Shown: piece after piece, positions 52,110-60,619 of the stretch | How positions within the stretch are numbered: the first letter of the stretch is position 1 | How the letters are laid out: every line of letters begins with the position of its first letter | Source of the DNA: Bacillus sp. AFS037270 | GTDB taxonomy: Bacteria > Bacillota > Bacilli > Bacillales_B > DSM-18226 | Direction of reading: 5' to 3' | DNA length: 64,000 nucleotides | Assembly (NCBI RefSeq): GCF_002585305.1 | Contig: NZ_NUNF01000038.1 | Coordinates: 60,597-124,596 of the forward strand | The notes under the pieces: generated by a model | Database searches by the model: none | The model's input: the letters and a program-made list of their open reading frames with translations, nothing else | Told to the model about the DNA's origin: nothing | Translations under genes and position numbers: made by a program

Positions 52110-53586
52110 ATTGTAATTCCTCCTCTGATTTAATCTCCCTGCGGGTCATTTCCTTTTTAATTTTCCCATCATGCATAACGATGACACGATCACTCAAAGC
52201 AAGCAGTTCTGGAAGTTCGGAAGAGACCACAAGGATTGCCTTGCCGTTTTCGGCCATGGCTCTAATAATCTCCACAATTTCCGTTTTTGCACCAATATCC
52301 ACACCAATCGTTGGTTCATCCAACATCAAGACAGTAGGGTCGTTCGCCAGCCATTTAGCTAGAACGATTTTTTGCTGATTACCGCCCGATAACAACCCGG
52401 CCTTTTTAAAAATATTATCCGTTTTAATATTTAACTTCCTTACAAATTCATTACTAATCTCATTGGATTTCTTACTATCAATAAAAGCTCCTTTTTTCAC
52501 CTTCGAAAGAATTGGAAGAATCATATTATCCTTGACACTATGTTCAAGGACCAATCCTTGCATCCGGCGGTCCTCCGGAATCAGTGCAAGTCCGGCTTCT
52601 ATGGCATTCTTAGGATTCTTAATGGATTGTTTTTGACCATTGATGTAGATGTCTCCACTCTCAATGGGATCAATCCCGAAGAGATTTCGAAGTAATTCCG
52701 TTCTTCCGCTTCCCATCAACCCGGCGATTCCGACGATTTCACCCGGCTGAATTTTAAGATTAATATCCTGGACATGTTCGGCATTTAAGTTTCTTACTTC
52801 AAAAATGGGCGGCACGTCCGTTGCGTAGGAACGTTCTTTCCATTCAAAAGCTTGGTCAAATTGCATACCGACTATATGTGAAATTACACTATCAAGATCG
52901 GTTTCACTGCATTTTTCTGTTGTGACATATCGTCCATCACGCATAATCGTGATTCGGTCACATATTTCAAAGATTTCATCCATCCGGTGAGAAATATAGA
53001 TGATGGAATAACCTTTTGCTTTCAATTTGTTAATAAAACTAAAGAGTACTTCAGTTTCATTTTTGGTTAAGGACGAGGTTGGCTCATCCATAATTAGAAT
53101 CTTTGCTTCTTGGGAAAGTGCTTTGGCAATTTCCGTCATCTGCCAATAGCCAACCCCCAAATTTTGAACTACATCATTTGGTCTAATATCTACGCCTAAT
53201 TCTTCTAGCAATTTTTCTGTTTTCTTCTCACAATCCTTATCATCGAGCAGCCCTAATGATGTTTTCTTCTCACGAGTAAGATAGATGTTTTGGGCGACGG
53301 TAAGGGTAGGAATTAAACTAAACTCTTGGAAAATCATCGATATATTATTCTTTTGAGCATCATCATAACTTTTAATGCTTACCGGTTTTCCTTCAATTAA
53401 AATCTCGCCGCTGTCTGCAGAGTATACGCCTGTGAGGATTTTCATTAACGTCGATTTCCCGGCACCATTTCCCCCCATCAAGGCGTGAACTTCACCTTTT
53501 TTGACGGAAAAATGGACATCGTTTAAAACGGTAATCCCATTAAAAGCTTTATTAATACCTCTCATTTCGAGAATCGGTTGTTCCAT
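52090..53586 (-). CDS. Sugar ABC transporter ATP-binding protein (RbsA-like), importer 3
   Basis: A 498-residue double ATPase with Walker A GGNGAGKSTLMK, first-half Walker B ILIMDEPTSSLTKNE, signature LSGGNQQKIVLAKWL and LMLDEPTIGVDIG. AAAGAAGGTGAACTTGG precedes the ATG. It follows the binding-protein gene, from which it is separated by a stable hairpin. Powers uptake through the permease at 51129. Confidence 0.9.
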   Translation of the reverse strand: MEQPILEMRGINKAFNGITVLNDVHFSVKKGEVHALMGGNGAGKSTLMKILTGVYSADSGEILIEGKPVSIKSYDDAQKNNISMIFQEFSLIPTLTVAQNIYLTREKKTSLGLLDDKDCEKKTEKLLEELGVDIRPNDVVQNLGVGYWQMTEIAKALSQEAKILIMDEPTSSLTKNETEVLFSFINKLKAKGYSIIYISHRMDEIFEICDRITIMRDGRYVTTEKCSETDLDSVISHIVGMQFDQAFEWKERSYATDVPPIFEVRNLNAEHVQDINLKIQPGEIVGIAGLMGSGRTELLRNLFGIDPIESGDIYINGQKQSIKNPKNAIEAGLALIPEDRRMQGLVLEHSVKDNMILPILSKVKKGAFIDSKKSNEISNEFVRKLNIKTDNIFKKAGLLSGGNQQKIVLAKWLANDPTVLMLDEPTIGVDIGAKTEIVEIIRAMAENGKAILVVSSELPELLALSDRVIVMHDGKIKKEMTRREIKSEEELQYAIQGF

Positions 53587-53612
53587 CCAAGTTCACCTTC
53601 TTTTTATGTTAG

Positions 53613-53634
53613 AGGCTGCTTTCAAAAGCAGCCT
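53613..53634. terminator. Hairpin between binding protein 3 and its ATPase
   Basis: AGGCTGCTTT, CA, AAAGCAGCCT: perfect 10-bp stem with a 2-base loop. The minus-strand trailer is CTAACATAAAAAG, without a U-run, so partial attenuation or mRNA protection is more likely than full termination. Confidence 0.7.
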
Positions 53635-53651
53635 TTATCCTTTTTTAAAAA

Positions 53652-54821
53652 TTATTTCATCGCATTTTTTACTGTGTCAGGAGCCTCTGTTCCGTAGATT
53701 AACTTCCATTCATCTAATACATTCTCTTTCGTAACTTTGATGGATGGTGAAGCAACATACGCTGGTGCTTCTTTTCCTAATAGGGCATAGCCGGCAAGGA
53801 TCGCTTGTGCTACACCTTGGTCATATGGCAGCTGTGCTCCAAGACCTTTAACAATTCCATCTTGTGCTATGGAGATTGCTACGTTTGTACCTAAGTCAAC
53901 TGTTGTAACAACTAGGTCATCCCTGCCAGCCGTTCTTGCTGCAGCCATAACACCTTCAGCCGGTACATCCCATGGTGCGAAGATACCATCAATATCATGG
54001 TGTCTTGTCAACATAGCAGATGCTACTTCTTCTGCCTGATTTGGACCAGTAATCCCACTTTTTGCGACAATCTCAATATTTGGATATTTTTCTTTGATTC
54101 TTTTTTCAAAAGCATCAGAACGGTTTTTGGTTACAAAGAAGTTTACATCGTGATACAAAATGCCGACTTTACCCTTTCCGCCAAGTTTTTCAGCCATGAT
54201 GTCTGCTGCGGTTGCTCCGTTACCCATGTTGTCACCAGACACAATACTGATGTAATCTTTACCTGCAACTAAACCTTGTGCAGCACCATCCATGAATACT
54301 AACTTTACGCCTTGGGCAACAGCCTTTTTATAAGCTGGTGCGGTAGATACGGCATCAACTGGAACAGAAATCATAATGTCCGGCTTTTTCGCTAAAACGG
54401 TTTCGATATCATTTACTTGCTTTTCCGCTTTGAACTGTGCATCTGTTACAGCAACGATCTTGATGCCCATCTTCTTAAATGTATCCTTCATCGCACCAAC
54501 TGCGGCATTCATATAGTCAGTACCAGAGTAGTGCATAACAATCGCCGCTTTATAATTACCTTCTTTAATCTTCTTTAGCTCATCTTCCGTAAGCTGCAAT
54601 GTCTTAGCTGAAACGGCCTGTTCTCCGTTCGGCCCTTTATCTTGTACCGCTAAATCAGGAATCTTTGGATTGATCGTTAATGGTCCTGAAGCTGTTTCTG
54701 AGTAGTTATCATTCTTTTTCGTGCTCGCTTGTTCAGATGTAGATTTTTTTCCGCCACACCCTGCAAGAAAAACACTTAAAACAAGTAACAGTAAAACTGT
54801 AATAGAAAAACTCTTTTTCAT
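53652..54821 (-). CDS. Sugar-binding lipoprotein (RbsB-like, with N-terminal linker), importer 3
   Basis: About 389 residues. The signal peptide ends SVFLAGC with C22 lipidated. The linker GPNGEQAVSAKTLQLTEDEL, then KKIKEGNYKAAIVMHYSG, is shared with the protein at 45257 and with the hybrid kinase. The binding fold includes IMISVPVDAVSTAPAYKKAV and GLGAQLPYDQGVAQAILAGY. The ATG at 54821 follows AGTGGGGGTAATCAA. It is the first gene of importer 3. Two LacI-type operators lie upstream, between it and the LacI paralogue. Confidence 0.88.
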   Translation of the reverse strand: MKKSFSITVLLLLVLSVFLAGCGGKKSTSEQASTKKNDNYSETASGPLTINPKIPDLAVQDKGPNGEQAVSAKTLQLTEDELKKIKEGNYKAAIVMHYSGTDYMNAAVGAMKDTFKKMGIKIVAVTDAQFKAEKQVNDIETVLAKKPDIMISVPVDAVSTAPAYKKAVAQGVKLVFMDGAAQGLVAGKDYISIVSGDNMGNGATAADIMAEKLGGKGKVGILYHDVNFFVTKNRSDAFEKRIKEKYPNIEIVAKSGITGPNQAEEVASAMLTRHHDIDGIFAPWDVPAEGVMAAARTAGRDDLVVTTVDLGTNVAISIAQDGIVKGLGAQLPYDQGVAQAILAGYALLGKEAPAYVASPSIKVTKENVLDEWKLIYGTEAPDTVKNAMK

Positions 54822-54941
54822 TTGATTACCCCCACTATAATAGTTATTTAGTTGAAGCTCGTTATTTGTCGGTACCACCTTACAAACTATAAGTGTGGCA
54901 CCACCCCCTTTTCATAAATGTAAGCTTAATAGAATATTACT

Positions 54942-54955
54942 AGTAATGGATTACA
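54942..54955. promoter_or_regulatory. LacI-type operator, site 9
   Basis: AGTAATGGATTACA (GG centre) upstream of the importer-3 binding protein. Confidence 0.6.
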
Positions 54956-54998
54956 TTCATTTAAGTTATAAAACCAGGCTTCTATGGACTTCAGAAAA

Positions 54999-55012
54999 TG
55001 TAATTGATTACA
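54999..55012. promoter_or_regulatory. LacI-type operator, site 10
   Basis: TGTAATTGATTACA, 57 bases from site 9 and just past the LacI-paralogue stop. Confidence 0.6.
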
Positions 55013-55019
55013 TTTTTTT

Positions 55020-55895
55020 CTAAAAAATTTTCACATACTGCTGACAAGACTGTCTTACAATCAACTGGTCAGCTAAAAACATTTGCTCGTGTTTGATTTC
55101 CTCTTTGTTGATGAGCCTCAATAGTAAATCCGCCACTTTCTCACCAATTTCAAACGCGGGCTGGACAATCGTTGTCAGACCTGGTTCGAATATGGACGAG
55201 AATTTCAGATTATCAAAACCGAGAACCGAAATATCCTCTGGCACCTTAAGCCCCTTAGATTTAATGGCTTTAATGACTCCCATTGCCATTTCATCATTGG
55301 CAGCGAAAATCGCAGATGGGAGTTGACCAATGGCAAAAAACTTCATCATAAGGTTAAAACCGCTTTCAAAAGAGAAATCACCTTCCTGGACTAACACAGG
55401 ATCCACGATAAGGTTGTTGCTTGACATTGCTTGATAAAATCCTTTGAGACGGTCTCGGTTCAAGACACTATTGAGAGGTCCAATAATGCAGCCAATTCTT
55501 TCGTGTCCCAAATCGATTAAATATTCCGTTGCTTTTCTGGCACCGCTTATGTTATCAATCGAAACAGTTGTGATGTTGGAACCTTCCATATACTCACACG
55601 CAAGGACCAACGGAAATCTTTGGGCCGCCTCTTCAACGGTTGCTGCATCCGTTTGGGCAGTTAATAAAGCCATTCCATCTGCTTTTTTTTGATCCAAAAG
55701 GTTTAAAAACCACTTTTCTCGTTCCAGATCATTGCCTGTATCGCCGAGTATAACTTGATATCCATTTGTAACCGCTACTGCTTCAATCCCCCTAAACACC
55801 TTTGAAAAAAACGGATTTGTAATGTCAGGCACAACAACTAGAATGGTTTTAGCAGAAACAATTTCCTTCTTTGCTACATCTACAATCCCTACCAT
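55020..55895 (-). CDS. LacI-family paralogue lacking the helix-turn-helix DNA-binding domain
   Basis: About 291 residues from the ATG at 55895 (AAAGGACAAATAACAAAG upstream). It begins MVGIVDVAKKEIVSA and then enters the effector domain KTILVVVPDITNPFFSKVFR. The intact paralogue (13505) reads MVRIADVAKMANVSTATVSR and continues for some 45 more residues before the same KTILVVVPD. So most of the DNA-binding helices and hinge are missing, in frame. The effector domain is complete to the C-terminus and closely similar to the paralogue. It may be a dominant-negative partner or a sugar-binding protein, or a decaying gene. An operator palindrome lies 38 bases upstream. Confidence 0.82.
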   Translation of the reverse strand: MVGIVDVAKKEIVSAKTILVVVPDITNPFFSKVFRGIEAVAVTNGYQVILGDTGNDLEREKWFLNLLDQKKADGMALLTAQTDAATVEEAAQRFPLVLACEYMEGSNITTVSIDNISGARKATEYLIDLGHERIGCIIGPLNSVLNRDRLKGFYQAMSSNNLIVDPVLVQEGDFSFESGFNLMMKFFAIGQLPSAIFAANDEMAMGVIKAIKSKGLKVPEDISVLGFDNLKFSSIFEPGLTTIVQPAFEIGEKVADLLLRLINKEEIKHEQMFLADQLIVRQSCQQYVKIF

Positions 55896-55932
55896 CTTTG
55901 TTATTTGTCCTTTCTTGTTTCTATATTTGGAT

Positions 55933-55946
55933 TGTAATCGATTACA
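55933..55946. promoter_or_regulatory. LacI-type operator, site 11
   Basis: Exact TGTAATCGATTACA upstream of the LacI paralogue. Confidence 0.65.
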
Positions 55947-56073
55947 AAATTGTCGTCTAATCATCTTCCGACAAGGTTTTTTTTCAACTGAAATCGTTTT
56001 CCATCCTTTTGGACACAATCATCGTTCATTCGGACAATAAAATCATAAATTTTTTAAAAAAACAAAAAAAATT

Positions 56074-56098
56074 GAGGTCCGGTAAACCCGGACCTCAC
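56074..56098 (-). terminator. Terminator of the LytTR response regulator
   Basis: TGAGGTCCGG and CCGGACCTCA form a perfect 10-bp stem. On the minus strand it is followed by ATTTTTTTTG. The stem overlaps the last bases of the gene. Confidence 0.9.
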
Positions 56099-56808
56099 AA
56101 CGATTTATTTTTTTGTAATTCTGCTAACTTATTCTTGGAAACCTTTGCTGTCTCCTCATAATTTTTAAAATATGCTTTGTACGTTTGCCCTGCGGTTTCA
56201 ATCCTCTTTAAATATTGCAAATTAATAATATAGGAACGATGGGAGGCTACAAAACGGGAATCAAGGAGTTCTTCAAGATTCGTTAATGCCTCATTTAACT
56301 CTATTTTTAGATCATTCGTATGGATAACAGCCTTTCGGTCTGCTCGTTCAATAAAAATAATGTCATCTAATGGTATAAATGAAAACTGATTGGACTGTTT
56401 AACCATTAAATCCTTCTTAACCGATGGGCGCTCGCTTTCAGCCGCAGGCTTGGCAAGTGCAGCTGCTCGTCCTAACGCTGCATAAAGACGGTCACGGTCA
56501 ATAGGTTTGACAATGTAATCGATTGCATTTACATCAAAAGCTTCTAAGGCAAACTCATCATGTCCGGTAATAAAGATAACTTGCAATGACGGGACTACTT
56601 TTTTACAAGATTTCACCGCTTCCATCCCATTCAACAATGGCATATTAATATCAACCAAAATGATGTCTGGCTTTTCTATCATCACCTTGCAAATTAAATC
56701 CTCACCATTAACGGCTTCTCCAACCATTTCATAACTCTGCAAAGGTTTAATGAGATGCTTCAATAGTTTTCTGGATGGTGCATGGTCCTCTGCAATTAAA
56801 ACTCTCAA
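56095..56808 (-). CDS. LytTR-family response regulator
   Basis: A 237-residue regulator. The receiver domain (1-120) has acidic residues in LIAEDHA, phosphoacceptor D53 in LVDINMPLLNG and the late lysine in YIVKPIDRDRL. A linker follows, then a LytTR DNA-binding domain from about 135 (VKQSNQFSFIPLDDIIFIER; DSRFVASHRSYIINLQYLKR; VSKNKLAEL). LytTR proteins bind direct repeats upstream of target promoters. It is divergent from the hybrid kinase at 57064 with a 255-base intergenic region, so the two probably form a regulatory pair. Its own terminator overlaps the end. Confidence 0.9.
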   Translation of the reverse strand: MRVLIAEDHAPSRKLLKHLIKPLQSYEMVGEAVNGEDLICKVMIEKPDIILVDINMPLLNGMEAVKSCKKVVPSLQVIFITGHDEFALEAFDVNAIDYIVKPIDRDRLYAALGRAAALAKPAAESERPSVKKDLMVKQSNQFSFIPLDDIIFIERADRKAVIHTNDLKIELNEALTNLEELLDSRFVASHRSYIINLQYLKRIETAGQTYKAYFKNYEETAKVSKNKLAELQKNKSL

Positions 56809-57063
56809 AAGATCACCTCATATTAAAAGCTTTTATTTAAGTGGAACATTAATATAAAAATAATAGATAACATACTACTATTTGAAATCGCTGTCAAACT
56901 AACTACTCTCAGTATAAGGCAGTTTAAGCAGGATAGGAAGTATTTTAATATTAAATAGGTATGGCGGTTTTTTGCAGTTTTAAAGAAGAATTACTGTGGA
57001 CTATACTAAAGCTACGGCTTCAGGAAAATGCATGACTATTCTTTCGGAAGGCAGGGTATAAAA

Positions 57064-59637
57064 ATGGAAATCACCCCTAACGAAAATTTATATAAAGAAG
57101 TTTTACAAACCATGTCTGAATGCGTCATTATTCATAAAAAGTCGGGTAGAATGATTGCGCTTAATGAAAATGTTGAAAAAGTACTTGGTATTAAATCCGA
57201 TTTATTAACGGAAGCAAATGTAAGCAAATTAGATTATGTAAAAGAAGACGGATCCTCCCTACCCTATTCAGAATTGCCTGGAATCATCACCCTCGAACAG
57301 GGGATTCCTTTCCATGATTATGTCTTGGGAGTAAGCGATCGAAATAATGGGACTAAATGGCTTTCCATTACTTCAAAACCACTTAAATTACATAAAGACG
57401 GGGAACAAGCCGCGCTTGTGACCATATCGGATATTACCGAACGAAAAAAGATGGAACAAACAATCCTTCAAGCAAAAGAAGCGGCGGAAAAAGCAAACCT
57501 AACCAAATCGGACTTTCTTTCCAAAATGAGTCATGAACTCCGGACCCCTTTGAACGGAATCCTTGGTTTTGCCCAGCTATTAGAAATAGATGAAACCTTA
57601 AATGAGGAGCAGCAGGACTTTGTCCAAGAGATCTTAAGCGGAGGAAAGCATCTGTTAAGCTTAATTAATGATATTTTAGATTTATCCAGAATCGATACAG
57701 GCCAATTAAAAGTTTCAATTGAAGAGGTAGATCTGCTGACCATTATCAATGAATGTATCCATATCGTGCAGCCGCTTGCCATGAAAAAAAGAATTACAAT
57801 TCATAATCAAATGGACCATTCGCAAACTGTAACCGTTCTTGCCGATCCGATTCGCCTAAAACAAATCCTACTTAATCTTCTCGATAATGCCATCAAATAT
57901 AACCGGGAAGACGGCAAAGTCATGATTTTCTCTTATATGAAACAAAACGAGGCAGTTATTCATATTGCCGATACAGGAGTCGGGCTTTCAGTTGAAGAAT
58001 ATCAGAAAGTGTTTGTCCCATTTTATCGGATTAAAGGGACACAAGAGGAAGGTACGGGCATTGGATTGTCTTTGGTCAAGCAGCTTGTCCAGGTGATGGG
58101 CGGAAAAATCAGTGTGACAAGCAAAAAAGGAATAGGCAGTGATTTTTGCTTTCGACTCCCTCTTCCCTATGAATTAAAGGCCGCGATGCAATGGGGTGAA
58201 GAAGTGATCGATCTTCCAGCTAAGAATGGCAAGACTGATCACTACTGTTTGCTATATGTGGAAGATAATCAATCTAATTTAAATTTGGTCATGAGCATCC
58301 TGAAATCGGAACCCTCCTATACAATCTTAACGGCACGTTCCGGAAAAGAAGGATTAGAACTGGCTAAGACTGAAAAAGTCGATTTAATTCTGCTGGATCT
58401 TAACCTACCGGATATCCATGGTTTCGAATTATTTGACCGTTTAAAAAAGGATGAAAATACGAAAGATATCGTGATTATTGCGGTAAGTGCCAATGCTATG
58501 CCCCATGACATCCAGCATACATTAAACAAAGGGTTTGATAATTATGTGATAAAACCCATTAATGTGAAGGGATTCTTAACAACGGTAAACGAGACTCTAA
58601 CGAGTACGATCAATCAAAATATTCCCGAGCGTAAAATTTTAAGTACAGGTCCATACGGTGAGGAAGCTGTTTCTGCTAAAACACTACAGTTATCGGTAAA
58701 GGATCTAAAGCAACTGAAGGATAAAAAATATAAGGCTGCCATTTCCATGCACTATACAGATAATGATTGGTCCAGGTCTCAAGTGGAAGGGTTAAAAGCT
58801 ACTTTTAAGAAAATAGGTATTGAGGTAGTTGCGGTGACAGATGCACAGTTTAATTGGGAGAAGCAAGTGGAAGATATTGAAAACATCTTAGAATTAAAGC
58901 CAGATATTATAGTAGGGATTCCTGTTGATCCGGAAAAAACGTCAAACACCTTCCAAGTTGCGTCGAGAACTGGGGTTCATCTGGTCTTTATAGACAATGT
59001 ACCAAAGGGATTACTGCCTACAAGGGATTATGTAAGCATTGTATCTGCTGACAATTATGGAAACGGTAGTGAGGCAGCACATATTATGGCCGAGAAATTA
59101 TCTTACAAAGGCAAGATTGGGGTTATTTATCATGCTGCCGACTTCTTCGCCACAAAACAAAGGACAGAATCATTTGAAAATATGATAATGAAACATTATC
59201 CAAACATCAAAATTGTGGACCGTAGAGGGATTGTAGGTCCATATGAAGGAGAAATTGCAGCAACTAGTATGTTAACGAAAAATAAAGATTTGGCCGGAAT
59301 CTTTGTTGTATGGAGTGATCCTGCCGAAGGAGTCATAGCTGCAGCACGTAAGGCAGGCGCTGATCATCTAGTTATCACAACGATTGATATGGGGGTTAAT
59401 GTTGTATTAGAAATGGTTAAAGATGGACTTATTAAGGGATTGGGTGCCCAGCTGCCCTATCAACAAGGAGTGGCGGAAGCCATCTTGGCAGGTTATGCAC
59501 TGATTGGAAAACAGGCTCCAGCTTATGTAGCTGTTCCCCCTTTAAGAGTAACAAAAGAGAATGTTCTTGATGCTTGGAAGTTAGTTTATAACGAGGAAGC
59601 TCCGGATGTTATTAAAAGGTTTATAACTAATGAATGA
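57064..59637 (+). CDS. Soluble hybrid histidine kinase: PAS-HisKA-HATPase-REC fused to a sugar-binding-protein domain
   Basis: About 857 residues from the ATG at 57064 (AGGCAGGG upstream; an ATG at 57028 is also possible). PAS about 8-128; HisKA H-box FLSKMSHELRTPLNGILGF with H157; HATPase N-box LLNLLDNAIKYN, DTGVGLS and GTGIGLSLVKQL. A receiver domain (about 393-512) has VEDN, phosphoacceptor D445 in LLDLNLPDIHG and IKPI. From about residue 515 to the end comes an RbsB-like domain with the same linker (GPYGEEAVSAKTLQLS) as the lipoproteins at 45 and 54 kb. There is no signal peptide or transmembrane segment. The likely role is a cytoplasmic sugar-responsive kinase acting on the divergent LytTR regulator. 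Confidence 0.9.
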   Translation: MEITPNENLYKEVLQTMSECVIIHKKSGRMIALNENVEKVLGIKSDLLTEANVSKLDYVKEDGSSLPYSELPGIITLEQGIPFHDYVLGVSDRNNGTKWLSITSKPLKLHKDGEQAALVTISDITERKKMEQTILQAKEAAEKANLTKSDFLSKMSHELRTPLNGILGFAQLLEIDETLNEEQQDFVQEILSGGKHLLSLINDILDLSRIDTGQLKVSIEEVDLLTIINECIHIVQPLAMKKRITIHNQMDHSQTVTVLADPIRLKQILLNLLDNAIKYNREDGKVMIFSYMKQNEAVIHIADTGVGLSVEEYQKVFVPFYRIKGTQEEGTGIGLSLVKQLVQVMGGKISVTSKKGIGSDFCFRLPLPYELKAAMQWGEEVIDLPAKNGKTDHYCLLYVEDNQSNLNLVMSILKSEPSYTILTARSGKEGLELAKTEKVDLILLDLNLPDIHGFELFDRLKKDENTKDIVIIAVSANAMPHDIQHTLNKGFDNYVIKPINVKGFLTTVNETLTSTINQNIPERKILSTGPYGEEAVSAKTLQLSVKDLKQLKDKKYKAAISMHYTDNDWSRSQVEGLKATFKKIGIEVVAVTDAQFNWEKQVEDIENILELKPDIIVGIPVDPEKTSNTFQVASRTGVHLVFIDNVPKGLLPTRDYVSIVSADNYGNGSEAAHIMAEKLSYKGKIGVIYHAADFFATKQRTESFENMIMKHYPNIKIVDRRGIVGPYEGEIAATSMLTKNKDLAGIFVVWSDPAEGVIAAARKAGADHLVITTIDMGVNVVLEMVKDGLIKGLGAQLPYQQGVAEAILAGYALIGKQAPAYVAVPPLRVTKENVLDAWKLVYNEEAPDVIKRFITNE

Positions 59638-59660
59638 AATATATAAATAAAACAGGAGAA

Positions 59661-59688
59661 AAAACCAACCTTTCGTTGGTTTTTTCTT
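59661..59688 (+). terminator. Terminator of the hybrid kinase
   Basis: AAAAAACCAAC, a short loop, GTTGGTTTTTT followed by CTT. Lies 24 bases after the stop. Confidence 0.9.
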
Positions 59689-59697
59689 AAAGTTCGA

Positions 59698-59960
59698 CCG
59701 GCATGGGTGCAGTCTCTAGGGTGAAAGTCCCGATCCATGTAGGCAGTAGTAATGGTTAGCTTAATGCAAGGGTGTCCGTGGTAACTCGGAATCTGAACGA
59801 AGCGAGCGGCAACCCTCCGGTCTGAGGAACACGAACTATAAGGCTAGGTATCATTGGATGAGTTTGCTTTACAAAACAAAGTCCTTACTGCCGAAGGTGG
59901 TACAGAGTAAATGAAGCAGATCTAAAAAGCTCAGAGGCTCCTCCCTTCAAGTATTGGTTA
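59698..59960 (+). mobile_element. 5' fragment of a bacterial group II intron
   Basis: The sequence has landmarks of group II intron domain I, as I recall them from maturase-encoding introns of bacilli. They are TCTAGGGTGAAAGTCCCGAT, then GTAACTCGGAATCTGAACGA, AGCGAGCGGCAACC, GAACACGAACTATAAGGCTA and GGATGAGTTTGC. No maturase reading frame and no domain V-like hairpin follow within the next 250 bases. The copy is therefore truncated and presumably inactive. Exact ends are uncertain. Confidence 0.65.
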
Positions 59961-60188
59961 GATTAAGCGCTGATATTTTACATATCCACGCCAATTAATA
60001 TATTTATTAATTGGTTTCGATTATTATTAATTTTAGTGATTATAATCAAGATTGGTATGATAATCTCTAAAAATTTTAAACACTGCGTCTTTTCCACAGC
60101 TAATGTTACACGCCTAATTGATCATTAAGGTTATATTCTAGCAATCGTAATCTTCCACTAGACTAATCAAATATGAATATAAAAAAAA
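59961..60188. other. A/T-rich intergenic stretch
   Basis: Nothing recognisable between the intron fragment and the HxlR-gene terminator. Confidence 0.5.
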
Positions 60189-60210
60189 CGGATGGCTTCT
60201 CCGCCATCCG
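60189..60210 (-). terminator. Terminator of the HxlR gene
   Basis: CGGATGGC, 6-base loop, GCCATCCG; followed on the minus strand by TTTTTTTTATA. Lies 17 bases past the stop. Confidence 0.9.
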
Positions 60211-60226
60211 AATGCTACTTTTTGTT

Positions 60227-60550
60227 TTATTGTTCCGATTCTATTTGCAGCCAGTCTTGTGACCATTTCTCAATTTCTCTAATGATGGGCTCTAAGGCTA
60301 GTCCTTTATCGGTTAGGGAATATTCAATACGTACCGGTGTCTCGGGGAACACCTCGCGTTTAACAATTCCTTGATTCTCCAATTCCTTTAGACGCTCCGA
60401 AAGAACCCTTCCACTAATTCCCATAGAAGATTCTAGTGTGCAAAAGCGTTTCGACCCTGTTAGCAGCTGGTAAATCACAAGACCTGTCCAGCGCTGGCTC
60501 ATCATCACCATGGCTTTTTCGAATCGAGGACAAATTTCAGGTTGATTCAT
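60227..60550 (-). CDS. HxlR-family transcriptional regulator
   Basis: A 107-residue winged-helix regulator. It has the N-terminal cysteine and helix CPRFEKAMVMMSQRWTGLVI, the recognition region GISGRVLSERLKELENQGIV and the wing VRIEYSLTDKGLAL. The single conserved N-terminal cysteine (C7) is the sensor residue in redox-responsive members such as YodB and HypR, so thiol or quinone sensing is possible. It is divergent from the FAD monooxygenase-ribA-ribD operon and probably controls it through a site next to that operon's promoter. Confidence 0.88.
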   Translation of the reverse strand: MNQPEICPRFEKAMVMMSQRWTGLVIYQLLTGSKRFCTLESSMGISGRVLSERLKELENQGIVKREVFPETPVRIEYSLTDKGLALEPIIREIEKWSQDWLQIESEQ

Positions 60551-60619
60551 GGTTTCCCCTCCTATTCATATTTATCATATTACAAATCATAACAAAATTA
60601 CAATACAATATAAAATTAT

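Noticed and set aside
7361..55946. Calling all TGTAATCGATTACA sites CcpA cre boxes
   Set aside because: They match cre, but variants with CC, GG and TG centres and perfect symmetry fit a dedicated LacI-type regulator better. CcpA binding stays possible.
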